The position numbers and the translations under genes are program-made. A stretch of DNA of 64,000 bases. Origin: Streptomyces griseus subsp. griseus (lineage in GTDB: Bacteria > Actinomycetota > Actinomycetes > Streptomycetales > Streptomycetaceae). The notes under the pieces are model-generated. The model ran no database searches. It had not been told where the DNA came from and saw nothing but the letters and a program-made list of their open reading frames with translations. Shown here piece after piece: positions 1-8,469 of this stretch (positions within the stretch are counted from its first letter, which is position 1; every line of letters starts with the position of its first letter). The stretch lies in NCBI RefSeq assembly GCF_003610995.1, contig NZ_CP032543.1:7174195-7238194 (forward strand). The letters are read 5' to 3'.

Positions 1-593
1 TCTACCTCGAACCGTTGCGTGCCCTGGTCCGCGCCGGACACGGCAGCGTCCACCCGCACCACCGGCAGCCCCTGCAACTGCTCATCGACATCAAGGCCGA
101 CGGCGTCGCCGCCTACCGCGAACTGGACCGGCAACTCGCGCGCTACCGCACCCTCTTCACCCGCTACCACCACGGCCGCGTCCGCCCCGGTGCGGTCACC
201 GCCGTCATCTCGGGCGACCGTGCCGCCCGGGCGCCGATGGAGGCCCAGCGCACCCGCCTCGCCTTCTACGACGGACGCCTCGACGACCTCGGCACCGCGT
301 CGCCCGCCTCCTTCATCCCGTTGGTCAGCGCCAACTGGACCCAGTCCTTCGGCTGGCTCGGAGCCGGTTCCTTCCCTCGTGCCGAGCGCGACCGGCTCCG
401 TACCCTCGTCGCCACCGCCCACCGGGAGGGCCGCCGCATCCGGTTCTGGGCCACCCCCGACCTGCCGGGCCCCGAGCGCGAGGCCGTGTGGAGGGAGCTC
501 CTGGCCGCCGGCGTCGACCACCTCAACACCGACGACCTGGCCGGGCTCGAACGCTTCCTCCGCGCACGGGCGGGCGCGGCCCCGGCCCCGTAA
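1..593 (+). CDS. PI-PLC/GDPD-family phosphodiesterase, C-terminal part
   Basis: The reading frame is open from the first bases of the window, so the gene starts upstream and only the last ~197 residues are present. The visible part has LLIDIKADG near its start and ends with a FWATPD segment followed by AGVDHLNTDDLAGL, the usual closing strand and helix of glycerophosphodiester/phosphatidylinositol phosphodiesterase TIM barrels, where the last beta strand carries a Trp and an Asp. Members hydrolyse phosphodiester head groups; many Streptomyces versions are secreted, but the N-terminus that would show a signal peptide is missing. A TTG at base 15 could be called as a start but it lies inside the conserved part and has no ribosome binding site. 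Family assignment is by recognition, substrate unknown. Confidence 0.7.
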   Translation, partial: YLEPLRALVRAGHGSVHPHHRQPLQLLIDIKADGVAAYRELDRQLARYRTLFTRYHHGRVRPGAVTAVISGDRAARAPMEAQRTRLAFYDGRLDDLGTASPASFIPLVSANWTQSFGWLGAGSFPRAERDRLRTLVATAHREGRRIRFWATPDLPGPEREAVWRELLAAGVDHLNTDDLAGLERFLRARAGAAPAP

Positions 594-710
594 CACCGCA
601 CAGCCCGGGAGTACCCGTTCGGCGGACACGCCAGTGCGCCGAACGGTCGCTCCGCTGCGCCACACTGGCGGCCGAATGCCGCAAATCCGGCGCGGCGGAG
701 GAGGTTGGCC

Positions 711-905
711 ATGGTCATTTCGATCTCACTGGTGCTGCTGCTGACGGTCCTGGCGGTGATCTTCCTCCGTAACGGCGGTCTGAAGCTCTCGCACGCGATC
801 GTCTGTGCCCTGCTGGGCTTCCTGCTGGCCAGTACGAGCATGGCGCCGACCATCCACGACGGGATCGGAGCCACCGCCAACCTGGTCAGCGGCCTGCACC
901 CCTGA
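711..905 (+). CDS. small two-helix membrane protein, unknown function
   Basis: A 64-residue protein with two hydrophobic segments, about residues 2-19 (VISISLVLLLTVLAVIF) and 27-45, separated by RNGGLKLSH, then a short polar tail. The start is the ATG preceded by a strong GGAGGAGG ribosome binding site seven bases upstream; an in-frame TTG two codons earlier overlaps that site and is unlikely. I do not recognise a named family. It sits 55 bases before a zinc-ribbon protein on the same strand and may be cotranscribed with it. The 117-base gap before it holds only a weak hairpin (arms CGCCAGTG/CACTGGCG) that could end the upstream gene. Confidence 0.6.
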   Translation: MVISISLVLLLTVLAVIFLRNGGLKLSHAIVCALLGFLLASTSMAPTIHDGIGATANLVSGLHP

Positions 906-960
906 CCCCGTGACCTCCGGCCCGTCCACACGGTGCCCGGCGATCGCGCACAATGGGCAG

Positions 961-1707
961 ATGTCCTTTCCGCCCCCCGGACGGCACTCGGGCGCCGCCC
1001 ACCACGAGTTCTGCAACACCGGCCTCTGCTGCCGGTGCCAGATGCGTACCTGGACGACGAAGGCGGGCGACGAGCGGCTCTGCGGGCCGTGCGCCGCGTG
1101 CTGCCGGGTCTGCGGCCGGGCGCCCGCGCCCCATCTGGACGGACTCGACGGCGGTGTGTGCGCCGAGTGCCGCGGCCTGTGCGGCCGGTGCCACGCCCCG
1201 AAACGGCACGACGGCTCCTGCGGCTGCGACCGCTGGCGGGAGAGCGCCAAGAGCAACCCGCGCGGCTATGTCCTCCAGGCGCTGCCGCAGCAGCTCCTCC
1301 AGGCGCTCGGCGGCCGGGTCCCGAGCACGGTCCACGACCTGATCCACCAGGAGCTGGAACGCAACCGCAGCGCCGGTCTCCTCCGTGAGCGCATCGAACG
1401 CCGCTGGAACCTGCGCTGGGCCCACGCCCTCAACGAGAAGGACGAGGACGGCCGCCGCCGGTGGAGCGCCCAGGACATCGCCGAGCAGCTGCTGATGCCC
1501 GGCTCCTGCTCCGACCCGCAGTGCGAGGACGGCCACCTCGTCACCACCGACGCCCCGTGCCCGCGCTGCCGGCAGCCGCTGCACCGGTTCGTCACCTCGG
1601 TCGCCGACGGCACCGCGACCCCGGAGCACGCCCACGCGGCGGCGGCCAGGATCCGCCGGGCCATGCTGGAGAACCGCTCGCACCGGCAGCCCCCGCCGCG
1701 CGGATAG
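961..1707 (+). CDS. cysteine-rich zinc-ribbon protein, unknown function
   Basis: A 248-residue protein. The first ~90 residues contain many paired cysteines in CxxC form (GLCCRC, CGPC, CRVCG, CAEC, CGRC, CGCD), and a further ribbon lies near residues 180-205 (CSDPQCEDG ... CPRCRQP), so four or more zinc-binding knuckles are likely. The middle is helical and charged (LRERIERRWNLRW). Such proteins are cytosolic and often bind DNA, RNA or a protein partner, but no catalytic motif is visible and I assign no function. The ATG is chosen because it begins the Cys-rich part; the frame is open further upstream but that stretch has a different composition and would run into the preceding gene. It may form a unit with the small membrane protein just upstream. 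Confidence 0.6.
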   Translation: MSFPPPGRHSGAAHHEFCNTGLCCRCQMRTWTTKAGDERLCGPCAACCRVCGRAPAPHLDGLDGGVCAECRGLCGRCHAPKRHDGSCGCDRWRESAKSNPRGYVLQALPQQLLQALGGRVPSTVHDLIHQELERNRSAGLLRERIERRWNLRWAHALNEKDEDGRRRWSAQDIAEQLLMPGSCSDPQCEDGHLVTTDAPCPRCRQPLHRFVTSVADGTATPEHAHAAAARIRRAMLENRSHRQPPPRG

Positions 1708-1844
1708 GCGGGCGGACGGGCGCGCGGCTCGGCGCGTTGCCCGTTCGCAACACCCGCTGAGGAGCGGGGAAAGCGGGCTGACGCCGCACGGAAGTGCGCA
1801 CCACCGCACGTGGTGAGCGGTGCGTACGGCCTATGCTCGCGGCC

Positions 1845-2225
1845 ATGGAGCAACGGGAAGTCGTGAAGCGCGTGATCGGCATCCTCACAGAGGCGCGCGA
1901 AATGCAGCGCCTGCTGGAGGCGGACCTCGAACGGGAAGACCTGGATACGGGAGCGGGCGCCGTCACCGCCCTGCTGAACGAGACGATGCCCCACATCGCC
2001 ATCCCCGACGATTTCTCCGTCGAGGAGGTGGTGACGGTGGTCGGCCGGGAGGTCGGCGGCGCGGTCGAACAGCTCGTGAGCGCCTTCACGCTCGCGTTCA
2101 CGATGCTGGCGCAGGTGCACGACTCCGGGCAGACGGACGTCTCGTCGGCCGACGTCCTCCAGGATCTGGCGCTGCGGGTCGAGGCCGGCGGCCCCGAGGA
2201 CGAGGGCGACGGCCCGGTGATCTGA
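1845..2225 (+). CDS. acidic helical hypothetical protein
   Basis: A 126-residue, acidic, mostly helical protein (MEQREVVKRVIGILTEAREM at the start, poly-acidic tail). It has no signal peptide, membrane segment or motif I recognise. No ribosome binding site precedes the ATG; instead a TATGCT hexamer ends seven bases before it, the arrangement of a leaderless Streptomyces transcript whose first base is the start codon. An ATG four codons upstream lies inside that hexamer. Function unknown. Confidence 0.55.
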   Translation: MEQREVVKRVIGILTEAREMQRLLEADLEREDLDTGAGAVTALLNETMPHIAIPDDFSVEEVVTVVGREVGGAVEQLVSAFTLAFTMLAQVHDSGQTDVSSADVLQDLALRVEAGGPEDEGDGPVI

Positions 2226-2330
2226 GCCGTCGTCGGCGGCCTTCTGCGTTCGGCTGTGCCCGTAGGCATAGAGGAGGAGAAGCGTGCATCTCCTCGCGGT
2301 ACGGAGGCGGCTGTGGGGAGGAGCACCGAC

Positions 2331-2492
2331 ATGGCCCGCGCCAAGGCGCGTCGGCCGAAAGGCATGAAGAAGGAGTCGGACGGCATCGCTCTCGGCGACG
2401 AGCGGCTGAAGTCCGAAGGAAGGCAGGAGCAGGACGCGGCCCGCCGGGAGGAAGAGCGGGCCCGCGCACTGCGAGGGGCCTTCGACCGCTGA
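2331..2492 (+). CDS. 53-residue highly charged protein
   Basis: A very small, Lys/Arg/Glu-rich protein (MARAKARRPKGMKKESDG at the start) with no hydrophobic segment. The start is set by a GGGGAGGAG ribosome binding site seven bases before the ATG, a strong argument that this short frame is translated. Streptomyces genomes carry many such orphan charged proteins; nucleic-acid contact is possible because of the basic N-terminus, but this is inference only. The ~105 bases between it and the preceding gene hold nothing else evident. Confidence 0.5.
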   Translation: MARAKARRPKGMKKESDGIALGDERLKSEGRQEQDAARREEERARALRGAFDR

Positions 2493-2666
2493 GGGTGCCG
2501 GGGCGCCCGTGCCGTCGCGTTCACCGCGTACGGCGCGGGCGCCTCCGCGCGTACGAGGCGCCCGCGCTGCGTGCGGGGCTTCTCTCCGCGTACGGGCAAG
2601 CGTCGGCGGGGTGCGGGGGCTCTCGTTTACGGGCGGTGTCTCGCGGCGTATCGGCGGCGTGCCGAC

Positions 2667-3335
2667 TCAGCGGGCCCGCGCCGACTCCGTGACCGTGTCC
2701 ACGGTCCGCTTGTCCAGCGCCGCCCGCACAAGCGCGGCAGCGAACGTCGCGTCGTCGTGCCCGCGTGCCGCCCGGGCCAGCCTGCCGGAGGAGGTGGGCA
2801 GGCCCAGCCGCTCGGCACCCTGGAGCGCCTTCGCGCCCAGCCAGGGGCCGGTCTCCGGCCAGAGGGACTGCACCTCGCGTACGAAGATGTCGGCCCCGGC
2901 CGGTCCGATGCCCGGCACGCGCCGGAGCCCCTCCATCAGCCGGTCCCGGTCGCCGTCGGCCTCCTCGCGCAACCGGCGCAGATCGCCCCGCCAGGTGTCC
3001 AGGACGAGTCGGGCGCCCTCACCGAGCTGGGTGGCGGTCCGTTCGTCGTAGCGCCGGTAGTGGCCCTCGCCCAGCGCGTCGACCCGCTGCTGCCAGGTCG
3101 CGTCCACCATGGTGCGCGGGGTGCGCATGCCGTGGTCGAAGAGGGCGCGGGCGGCCGCGACGGCGACCGAGGCGCGGATACGGGCGGAGAGCAGGAGGCT
3201 CAATACCAGGAGCTGGTAGAGCGGTTGCGGGGTGTCCCTCAGCCGGATACCCGCCTCCTCCGCGTACGTCCGGCCGCACTCCGCCACCAGCGCGTCGGCG
3301 ATCCGGCGTGCCGAGGGCGGTCGCGTCCCGCTCAT
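2667..3335 (-). CDS. HhH-GPD superfamily base excision repair protein
   Basis: 222 residues, an endonuclease III-like fold. The helix-hairpin-helix is visible as RVPGIGPAGADIF around residues 145-160, and the N-terminal helices (YQLLVLSLLLSARI) match the usual start of this family. The family removes damaged bases from DNA as glycosylases. The classical iron-sulfur cluster cysteines of Nth are absent and no clear catalytic Lys is seen next to the hairpin, so the substrate, and even activity, is uncertain. The ATG overlaps the TGA of the small DUF6480-like gene upstream by four bases (ATGA), which fixes the start and indicates translational coupling. The gene ends facing the charged small protein, with about 170 bases of tail-to-tail spacing. 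Confidence 0.75.
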   Translation of the reverse strand: MSGTRPPSARRIADALVAECGRTYAEEAGIRLRDTPQPLYQLLVLSLLLSARIRASVAVAAARALFDHGMRTPRTMVDATWQQRVDALGEGHYRRYDERTATQLGEGARLVLDTWRGDLRRLREEADGDRDRLMEGLRRVPGIGPAGADIFVREVQSLWPETGPWLGAKALQGAERLGLPTSSGRLARAARGHDDATFAAALVRAALDKRTVDTVTESARAR

Positions 3336-3514
3336 GCCAGACCGACGACCCGCGCGACGAAGAACCCGGCGACCAGCAGCGCGCCGAGCACGATGAGGCT
3401 GATCCAGACGGCCGGGTGTTCCCAGACACCGCCGTCCGGACGCTCCTCGTGGGCTTCGCCGATGGAGCCCTCGGCGGGGGGCGTCTCTGTGGGGGGATTC
3501 AGAAGAACAGCCAT
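3332..3514 (-). CDS. small single-span membrane protein, DUF6480-like
   Basis: 60 residues: a Pro/Glu-rich cytosolic-looking N-terminus (NPPTETPPAEGS) followed by one C-terminal transmembrane helix (WISLIVLGALLVAGFFVARVVGL). This layout matches the Streptomyces family of tiny tail-anchored proteins known as DUF6480; function unknown. Its stop overlaps the start of the HhH-GPD repair gene by four bases, so the two are one transcription unit. It is divergent from the FUSC-family transporter, sharing a ~130-base upstream region in which I see no clear operator. Confidence 0.65.
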   Translation of the reverse strand: MAVLLNPPTETPPAEGSIGEAHEERPDGGVWEHPAVWISLIVLGALLVAGFFVARVVGLA

Positions 3515-3642
3515 GCATCCAGAGTCCCCCGGTCTCCGCCCGCGCGCACGCCGTGCGCAGGCGGGGGCTCCGGCACAGGGCCGTACGGAGGCACCCCGGG
3601 CGCGGAGCGCTGTGCGCGGGGGAAACGGGGCACGGTCAAAGG

Positions 3643-4848
3643 ATGCCCGCCGTCTCCGCGCCCGTCATCAAGCTCGTGCAGCGCACCACCGAACCCGCGG
3701 GGGTCCAGACGCTGCGCTCCACCGCGGCCGCCGTCATCGCCTACTCCGTCGCCGTCTGGGCCCTGCCCGAACCGGCGCCGCTGACCGCCCCCCTCACCGC
3801 GCTCCTGGTCGTGCAGGTGACCCTCTACGCCACCCTCACCACCGGCATCCGCCGCGTGAACTCCGTCATCGTCGGCGTGCTCATCGCGATCGCCTTCAGC
3901 TCCCTGGTGGGGCTGACCTGGTGGAGTCTGGGGCTGACCATCTTCACCTCGCTGCTGATCGGGCGGCTGGTGCGGGTCAACGAGTTCGTCCCCGAGGTGG
4001 CGATCAGCGCGATGCTCGTGCTGGGCGTCGCCCAGGTCGCCGACACCGCCTGGGACCGGGTCTGGGAGACGCTCATCGGCGCGGTGGTCGGGCTGCTGTT
4101 CAACCTGGTCTTCGCGCCGCCCGTCTGGGTCGCTTCGGCCGGCACCTCCATCGGCTCCCTGGCCGGCCGGATGGGCGCGATGCTCCGCAGCATGGGCGAG
4201 GAGGTGGTGGGGAACAACCCCGTCCCCCGGGCGGCGGCCCGGCTCCACGAGGCCCGCAGACTCGACCACGACATCGTCGAGGTCGACGCCTCGCTCCGCC
4301 AGGCGGAGGAAAGTCTCACCCTCAACCCTAGGGTGAGACAAGGGCTGCTCTACCGGGTCGTCCTGCGCACCGGACTCGACACTTTGGAGATCTGCGCGGT
4401 CGTGCTGCGGGTCCTCTCCCGGACCCTCACCGATCTGGCGAAGGCCCGCACCGAGGAGGCGCTGTTCCCCGCCGATGTGGCGGGCCTCCTCCAGGAGCTC
4501 TTCGGCCGGCTCGCCGACGCCATCGAGAGCTTCGCCGAACTCGTCACCGCTCCGCTCGCCGCCGACGCCGAGGCGGCGGAGGACCGGCTCTCCGCAGCGC
4601 TCGCCCGCAGCCGGGCCACCCGCGACCGCGTGGCCGACCTGCTGCTGGAGGACGTACAGGAGCATCCGCGCCAGTGGCAGCTGCACGGGGCCCTGCTCGC
4701 CGAGATCGACCGGGTGCTGGCCGAGCTGGACATCGACGAGCGGACGAAGCGGCTGGGCGAGGAGCTGGACCGCCGCTCGGCCGAGGCCCATGAACGCCAC
4801 CCCCGGCTGCGCGCCGTGGTCCGGCGGCTGGGCCGGAGCGGCACATGA
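3643..4848 (+). CDS. FUSC / aromatic acid exporter-type membrane protein
   Basis: 401 residues. The first ~165 residues hold about five to six hydrophobic helices (AVIAYSVAVWALP, LTALLVVQVTLYATL, VNSVIVGVLIAIAFSSLVGL, LGLTIFTSLLIGRLV, ISAMLVLGVAQVAD, LIGAVVGLLFNLVFAPPVWV), then a long soluble coiled-coil-prone C-terminus. This half-size membrane domain plus helical cytosolic domain is the ArAE/FUSC architecture; characterised relatives export aromatic carboxylates, but most actinobacterial members are untested. The ATG with AGG just before it is taken as start because the upstream open frame is Arg-rich, low-complexity and out of character. Divergent from the DUF6480-like gene. Confidence 0.75.
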   Translation: MPAVSAPVIKLVQRTTEPAGVQTLRSTAAAVIAYSVAVWALPEPAPLTAPLTALLVVQVTLYATLTTGIRRVNSVIVGVLIAIAFSSLVGLTWWSLGLTIFTSLLIGRLVRVNEFVPEVAISAMLVLGVAQVADTAWDRVWETLIGAVVGLLFNLVFAPPVWVASAGTSIGSLAGRMGAMLRSMGEEVVGNNPVPRAAARLHEARRLDHDIVEVDASLRQAEESLTLNPRVRQGLLYRVVLRTGLDTLEICAVVLRVLSRTLTDLAKARTEEALFPADVAGLLQELFGRLADAIESFAELVTAPLAADAEAAEDRLSAALARSRATRDRVADLLLEDVQEHPRQWQLHGALLAEIDRVLAELDIDERTKRLGEELDRRSAEAHERHPRLRAVVRRLGRSGT

Positions 4849-4948
4849 GCCGCCCCCGGCGCGGCGCGCGGGATGCGGAAGGCTCCGGTCACTGGTTCGC
4901 TGGGGGCAGTGGTCCGGTTCCCACCAGGGATATGTCCAAGGAGTGGTG

Positions 4949-5140
4949 ATGAGCGGTTCGGACGAGCCCGCCGACCTGGCGCGGCAGATGCGTGAGAAGG
5001 CCCAGCAGCTCGCCGAGGCCGCGGAACGCGCGAGCGACCCGCAGGAGCGCGAGCGGCTGGAGAAGAAGTCCCGGACGATCCGGGATCGCAGCGAGCAGCA
5101 GAGCGGCATGGCCGCCGGAGACGTCTACCCCCAGAAGTAG
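4949..5140 (+). CDS. small hydrophilic protein, DUF6381-like
   Basis: 63 residues, almost wholly helical and charged (ARQMREKAQQLAEAAERASD), ending in a GMAAGDVYPQK tail that is typical of a Streptomyces family of stress-type small hydrophilic proteins (DUF6381 as I recall it). AAGGAG lies five to ten bases before the ATG and decides the start. Predicted cytosolic, possibly coiled coil. It is followed by a strong hairpin that separates it from the convergent PHP gene. Confidence 0.65.
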   Translation: MSGSDEPADLARQMREKAQQLAEAAERASDPQERERLEKKSRTIRDRSEQQSGMAAGDVYPQK

Positions 5141-5160
5141 GTACGTCGCACGCGGTGCCC

Positions 5161-5189
5161 GCCCGCCCCGGACTCCTTCCGGGGCGGGC
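5161..5189. terminator. bidirectional hairpin terminator
   Basis: Perfect 12-bp stem (GCCCGCCCCGGA and its complement) around a CTCCT loop, placed between two convergent genes. There is no U tract, as is common in Streptomyces. Confidence 0.7.
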
Positions 5190-5240
5190 GGCCCCATGTG
5201 CGCGCTTGTCCGGGCGCATCTTCCGGGCGCACGGAGGAAC

Positions 5241-6248
5241 TCACCCCGCCCACTCCAGCAGCCGCTCCACCGGCCAGGTGGTCACCACCCGGTCCGCCGG
5301 TACGCCGCACTCCTCGGCCCGCGCGCAGCCGTTGATCTGCCAGTCCAGCTGGCCGGGGGCGTGCGCGTCGGTGTCGATGGCGAAGAGGGTGCCCGCCTCC
5401 ACGGCCTTGCGCAGCAGACGGCGGGGCGGGTCCAGCCGCTCGGGCCGGCAGTTGATCTCCACTGCCGTCCCCGCCTCGGCACAGGCCGCGAAGACCCGGT
5501 CCGCGTCGAACCGCGACTGCGGCCTGCCGCGCTCCGACAGCAGGCGGCCCGTGCAGTGGCCCAGCACATTCGCCTGCGGATGGCGTACGGCCGCCTCCAG
5601 GCGGCGGGTCATCGGGGCCGCGTCCATCCGCAGCTTGGAATGGACGGAGACCACCACCACATCCAGCTGTTCCAGCAGCTCCGGCTCCTGGTCCAGCGAA
5701 CCGTCGGGGAGGATGTCGCACTCGATCCCCGTGAGCAGACGGAACGGCGCCCACTCCTCGTTGAGCCGCGCCACCACCGTCAGTTGCTCCCGCAGCCGCT
5801 CGGGCGACAGTCCCCTGGCCACCGTCAGCCGGGGCGAGTGGTCGGTGAGCACCGCCCAGTCATGTCCCAGATCCGCCGCGGTGCGGCCCATCTCCTCGAT
5901 CGGGCTGCCGCCGTCCGACCAGTCGGAGTGGAGGTGGCAGTCGCCCCGCAGCAGGGAGAGGAGTTCCTGGCCCGTGGCGGGGACGGGTTCGGCGGCTGCC
6001 TGGTCCTCCAGCCGCTCCAGATAGCCCGGGACCTCACCCGCCTGGGCCTCCCGGATCACCTGGGCGGTGCGAGGCCCGATCCCGGTGACCCGCTCCAGGG
6101 TCCCCGCGGCCACCCGCTCGGCCGCCTCTCCGGGGGCCATCGCGGTCACGGCCTCGGCGGCCGTCCGGAAGGCCTTCACCCGGTAGGTGGCGGCCTGCGA
6201 GCGCTCCAGCAGGAACGCGATACGCCGCAGCGCTGTGACGGGATCCAT
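5241..6248 (-). CDS. PolX-like HhH-PHP domain protein (metal-dependent phosphoesterase)
   Basis: 335 residues. Residues ~1-80 form the DNA polymerase X type 8-kDa/HhH region (YRVKAFRTAAEAV ... VTGIGPRTAQVI); from about residue 100 comes a PHP domain with metal ligands CHLHSD (His105, His107), LTDHS, GIECDI, SVHSK, GHCTGR and DTDAH. Bacterial PolX enzymes carry HhH and PHP around a polymerase core; here the nucleotidyltransferase core is missing, leaving a putative 3'-5' exonuclease or phosphatase with DNA-binding hairpins. The ATG is chosen because GGAGGT lies four bases upstream; a GTG two codons earlier falls within that site. Convergent with the small hydrophilic gene. Confidence 0.8.
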   Translation of the reverse strand: MDPVTALRRIAFLLERSQAATYRVKAFRTAAEAVTAMAPGEAAERVAAGTLERVTGIGPRTAQVIREAQAGEVPGYLERLEDQAAAEPVPATGQELLSLLRGDCHLHSDWSDGGSPIEEMGRTAADLGHDWAVLTDHSPRLTVARGLSPERLREQLTVVARLNEEWAPFRLLTGIECDILPDGSLDQEPELLEQLDVVVVSVHSKLRMDAAPMTRRLEAAVRHPQANVLGHCTGRLLSERGRPQSRFDADRVFAACAEAGTAVEINCRPERLDPPRRLLRKAVEAGTLFAIDTDAHAPGQLDWQINGCARAEECGVPADRVVTTWPVERLLEWAG

Positions 6249-6353
6249 CGGCACCTCCAGGTGGGAGCGGTGGCCGCCCCGCAGGTCACCCGGCCGGGCC
6301 GCCTGCCCTCAGGATGGCCGCAGCGGCGCCCGAACGGCCACCGCACCCCGGTG

Positions 6354-7586
6354 TCAGGAGCCCGGTGAGGCGTCGGCCTCCTCCGCTCCCGCCACCCAGC
6401 GCTCGGCCGTGAAGTCGTAGTCGTGGACGGGCCGCCCCGGCGCGCCACTCGTACGGAACGGGCGCCCGTCGTCGTCGATCCGTACCGTGCCGGACCGGCC
6501 CCCGCCGCTCCACCGCAGCTCCGCCACCCAGTCGCAGTCGCAGCGGGCCGTACGTCCGGTGACGAGCAGGACCTCGGGGTCCGAGGCCGAGACGCGGTAC
6601 GGGAAGGAGACCGCCGGAATGGGCTCCCCCGTGTCGTTGCCCGGCACCGAGCGGGCCACCGGTCGCTCCGCGTCGAGGTCGACGTCGAACATCCGCGGGG
6701 TGAGCGCCCCGCCGCACCCGGAACTCATCCGGTGCACCCGCCCCTCGGCGGGCTCCCGCCGCGCGACCACCCGGATCCGCAGCGCCTCCAGGACCACCGC
6801 CTGCTCGCCCGTGCCCTGGAGGGTGATCCGTACGCCGGTCTCACCCGCGTGCACCGCGCCGAGCGCCTTCGCCCAGCCCTCCGCGTCGGCCTCGGCCGGT
6901 GGCGGGGGGACAGCGCCCGGGGGACGGGCGACGAGGTAGGCGTGCCCGCAGCCGTACCGCCAGACGTGGTCGTCGGTGGTCCAGGTGAACGGGGGAGCGG
7001 CGGGCCGCGCCACCGGGGCCGGTGGCGCGGGGCGATCCGGCCGCGAGGGGTCGCCGAAGGCCACGATCAGCACGAGGGCCAGGACGGCGACGGCGGCACA
7101 GGCGGTGAGCGGCGGCACCCACCGGCGTACGGAGGGGGAGCGGGGCCCTGGGGGTGCGGGGTCGGGTCGGTGCTCGTCGCGGTGTACGGGCGAGGGCGCG
7201 GGCGACGGCGGGTCGCCGAGGGCCTCCGGGCCCGCGGGGTCCAGGGGCTCCGCAGCCGTCGGGTCCGGGTCCTCCTGGCCCGCGGCCACGCCCAGGACCC
7301 CCGCCTCCTGCCGCTCCACCCGCTCCGCGTCCGCCCGCAGCCACAGGAGGTGAAGGGCCTGTCGTTCCTCGCCCGTGCGGCCGCACAGGCGGGCCAACCG
7401 CTCCACCGGGGCGAACTCCGCCGGTACGGTCCGGCCCGTGCAGTAGCGGTGGAGCGTCGAGGCGCTCACCCCGACGCGGCGGCCCAGGGACGCGTACGTC
7501 CGGCCCGAGCCCTCCCTCAGCTCCCGCAGCCGCTCCGCCAGAGCCTCCCGTGCGGGCTCCTCGCCCGTTCCGTGCTCGCTCACCAC
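6354..7586 (-). CDS. membrane-anchored XRE-family helix-turn-helix protein
   Basis: 410 residues in three parts: an XRE HTH at ~17-70 (YASLGRRVGVSASTLHRYC), a Pro-rich linker with one transmembrane helix at ~156-177, and an extracytoplasmic Cys-containing domain (RYGCGHAY, SSGCGGAL, RCDCDW). Streptomyces has many such proteins, thought to couple an outside signal to cytosolic DNA binding, although few are characterised. The start is one of two adjacent GTG codons behind AGGGAGG. It is divergent from a secreted protein gene across ~190 bases, so that neighbour is the obvious candidate target or ligand; this is inference. The gene ends ~105 bases from the start of the PHP gene on the same strand. 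Confidence 0.75.
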   Translation of the reverse strand: MVSEHGTGEEPAREALAERLRELREGSGRTYASLGRRVGVSASTLHRYCTGRTVPAEFAPVERLARLCGRTGEERQALHLLWLRADAERVERQEAGVLGVAAGQEDPDPTAAEPLDPAGPEALGDPPSPAPSPVHRDEHRPDPAPPGPRSPSVRRWVPPLTACAAVAVLALVLIVAFGDPSRPDRPAPPAPVARPAAPPFTWTTDDHVWRYGCGHAYLVARPPGAVPPPPAEADAEGWAKALGAVHAGETGVRITLQGTGEQAVVLEALRIRVVARREPAEGRVHRMSSGCGGALTPRMFDVDLDAERPVARSVPGNDTGEPIPAVSFPYRVSASDPEVLLVTGRTARCDCDWVAELRWSGGGRSGTVRIDDDGRPFRTSGAPGRPVHDYDFTAERWVAGAEEADASPGS

Positions 7587-7773
7587 CCGATCGACCTCCC
7601 TGGCCGTTCCGGGGCGCGTTCCACCCCACCGAGAACACCCACGTCACCGGGGGTGGGACGGTTCCGGGCCGGGCGGAACCCGTGTCGTGCTTGTCGCCGC
7701 CCGGAGACCCGGCCCACGCTGGTGCCGCACCACCCGGTCCGACCGATCGACCACCTGAACGGGGAGTTCATCC

Positions 7774-8385
7774 ATGCGCACCACCCGCACGCTCCGCACC
7801 GCGCTCCTGACCGCCGCGGTCGCGGGGCTCGCCGTCACCGCACTGCCCACGGCCCCCGCCTCCGCCGCGTCCGCGCCCAAGTTCCTCTCCGCCGCGCAGT
7901 GGCCCGCCTCCCACACCCCCTGGACCGCCGGGCCGGTCCGTAAGGGCCTGCCCGAGGACGGTTCCCTCTGCACGGCGGGGACCACCCCGGCGAAGGGCAC
8001 CCGCCACCGGGACTTCCGTACCGAACTGGACACCGGGGCCCGGCAGACGATCACCGTCGCTCCCACCACCGCCGAGGCGAAGGCGCTCGCCACCGAGCTG
8101 CGGACCGCGCTGGCGGCCTGCCTGGACCGGCTGAAGGAGCAGGACCCCGGCCTGGAGGGGGTCAGCCGGTACCACGGTCGGGTGAACGTGGCGGAGGGCG
8201 CGCACATCTACAGCATCGACACCTCCCACCCGGAGGCGGGCTCCACCGACATCGGCCTCCACGCGGTCGGCCGGGACGGCCGCACGGTGACCGTCCTGGA
8301 GTGGGGACAGCTGGGTGACCTGGACGGCGCCCCGCTGAAGGGGTTCAGGAAGACGGCCGGAACCGCCGTCGCCGAGCTCCACTGA
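7774..8385 (+). CDS. secreted protein of unknown function
   Basis: 203 residues with a clear Sec signal peptide: RTTRTLR, a hydrophobic stretch (ALLTAAVAGLAVTALP) and a TAPASAASA cleavage region near residue 31. The mature part has two cysteines (SLCTAG, AACLDR) that could form one disulphide and a beta-rich C-terminus (GRDGRTVTVLEWGQLGD). No catalytic motif is recognised. The gene is divergent from the membrane-anchored XRE regulator, which suggests it may be controlled by it. A perfect 18-bp hairpin follows immediately. Confidence 0.7.
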   Translation: MRTTRTLRTALLTAAVAGLAVTALPTAPASAASAPKFLSAAQWPASHTPWTAGPVRKGLPEDGSLCTAGTTPAKGTRHRDFRTELDTGARQTITVAPTTAEAKALATELRTALAACLDRLKEQDPGLEGVSRYHGRVNVAEGAHIYSIDTSHPEAGSTDIGLHAVGRDGRTVTVLEWGQLGDLDGAPLKGFRKTAGTAVAELH

Positions 8386-8389
8386 GACC

Positions 8390-8434
8390 CGTCGGCGGAC
8401 CGGCCGGCACGGGGTTCCGGCCGGTCCGCCGACG
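8390..8434 (+). terminator. hairpin terminator
   Basis: Perfect 18-bp stem beginning CGTCGGCGGACCGGCCGG with a 9-base loop, starting four bases after the stop of the secreted protein gene. Its 3' end overlaps a GTG that could otherwise be read as an upstream start of the next gene, which argues against that start. Confidence 0.75.
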
Positions 8435-8469
8435 TGCGCGGCCCCCGCCCCCGGGAGCATGCTGGCTGT

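Noticed and set aside
2571..4331. 586-codon plus-strand frame over the repair and FUSC genes
   Set aside because: Low-complexity Arg/Pro/Ala sequence, crosses genes on both strands, no ribosome binding site.
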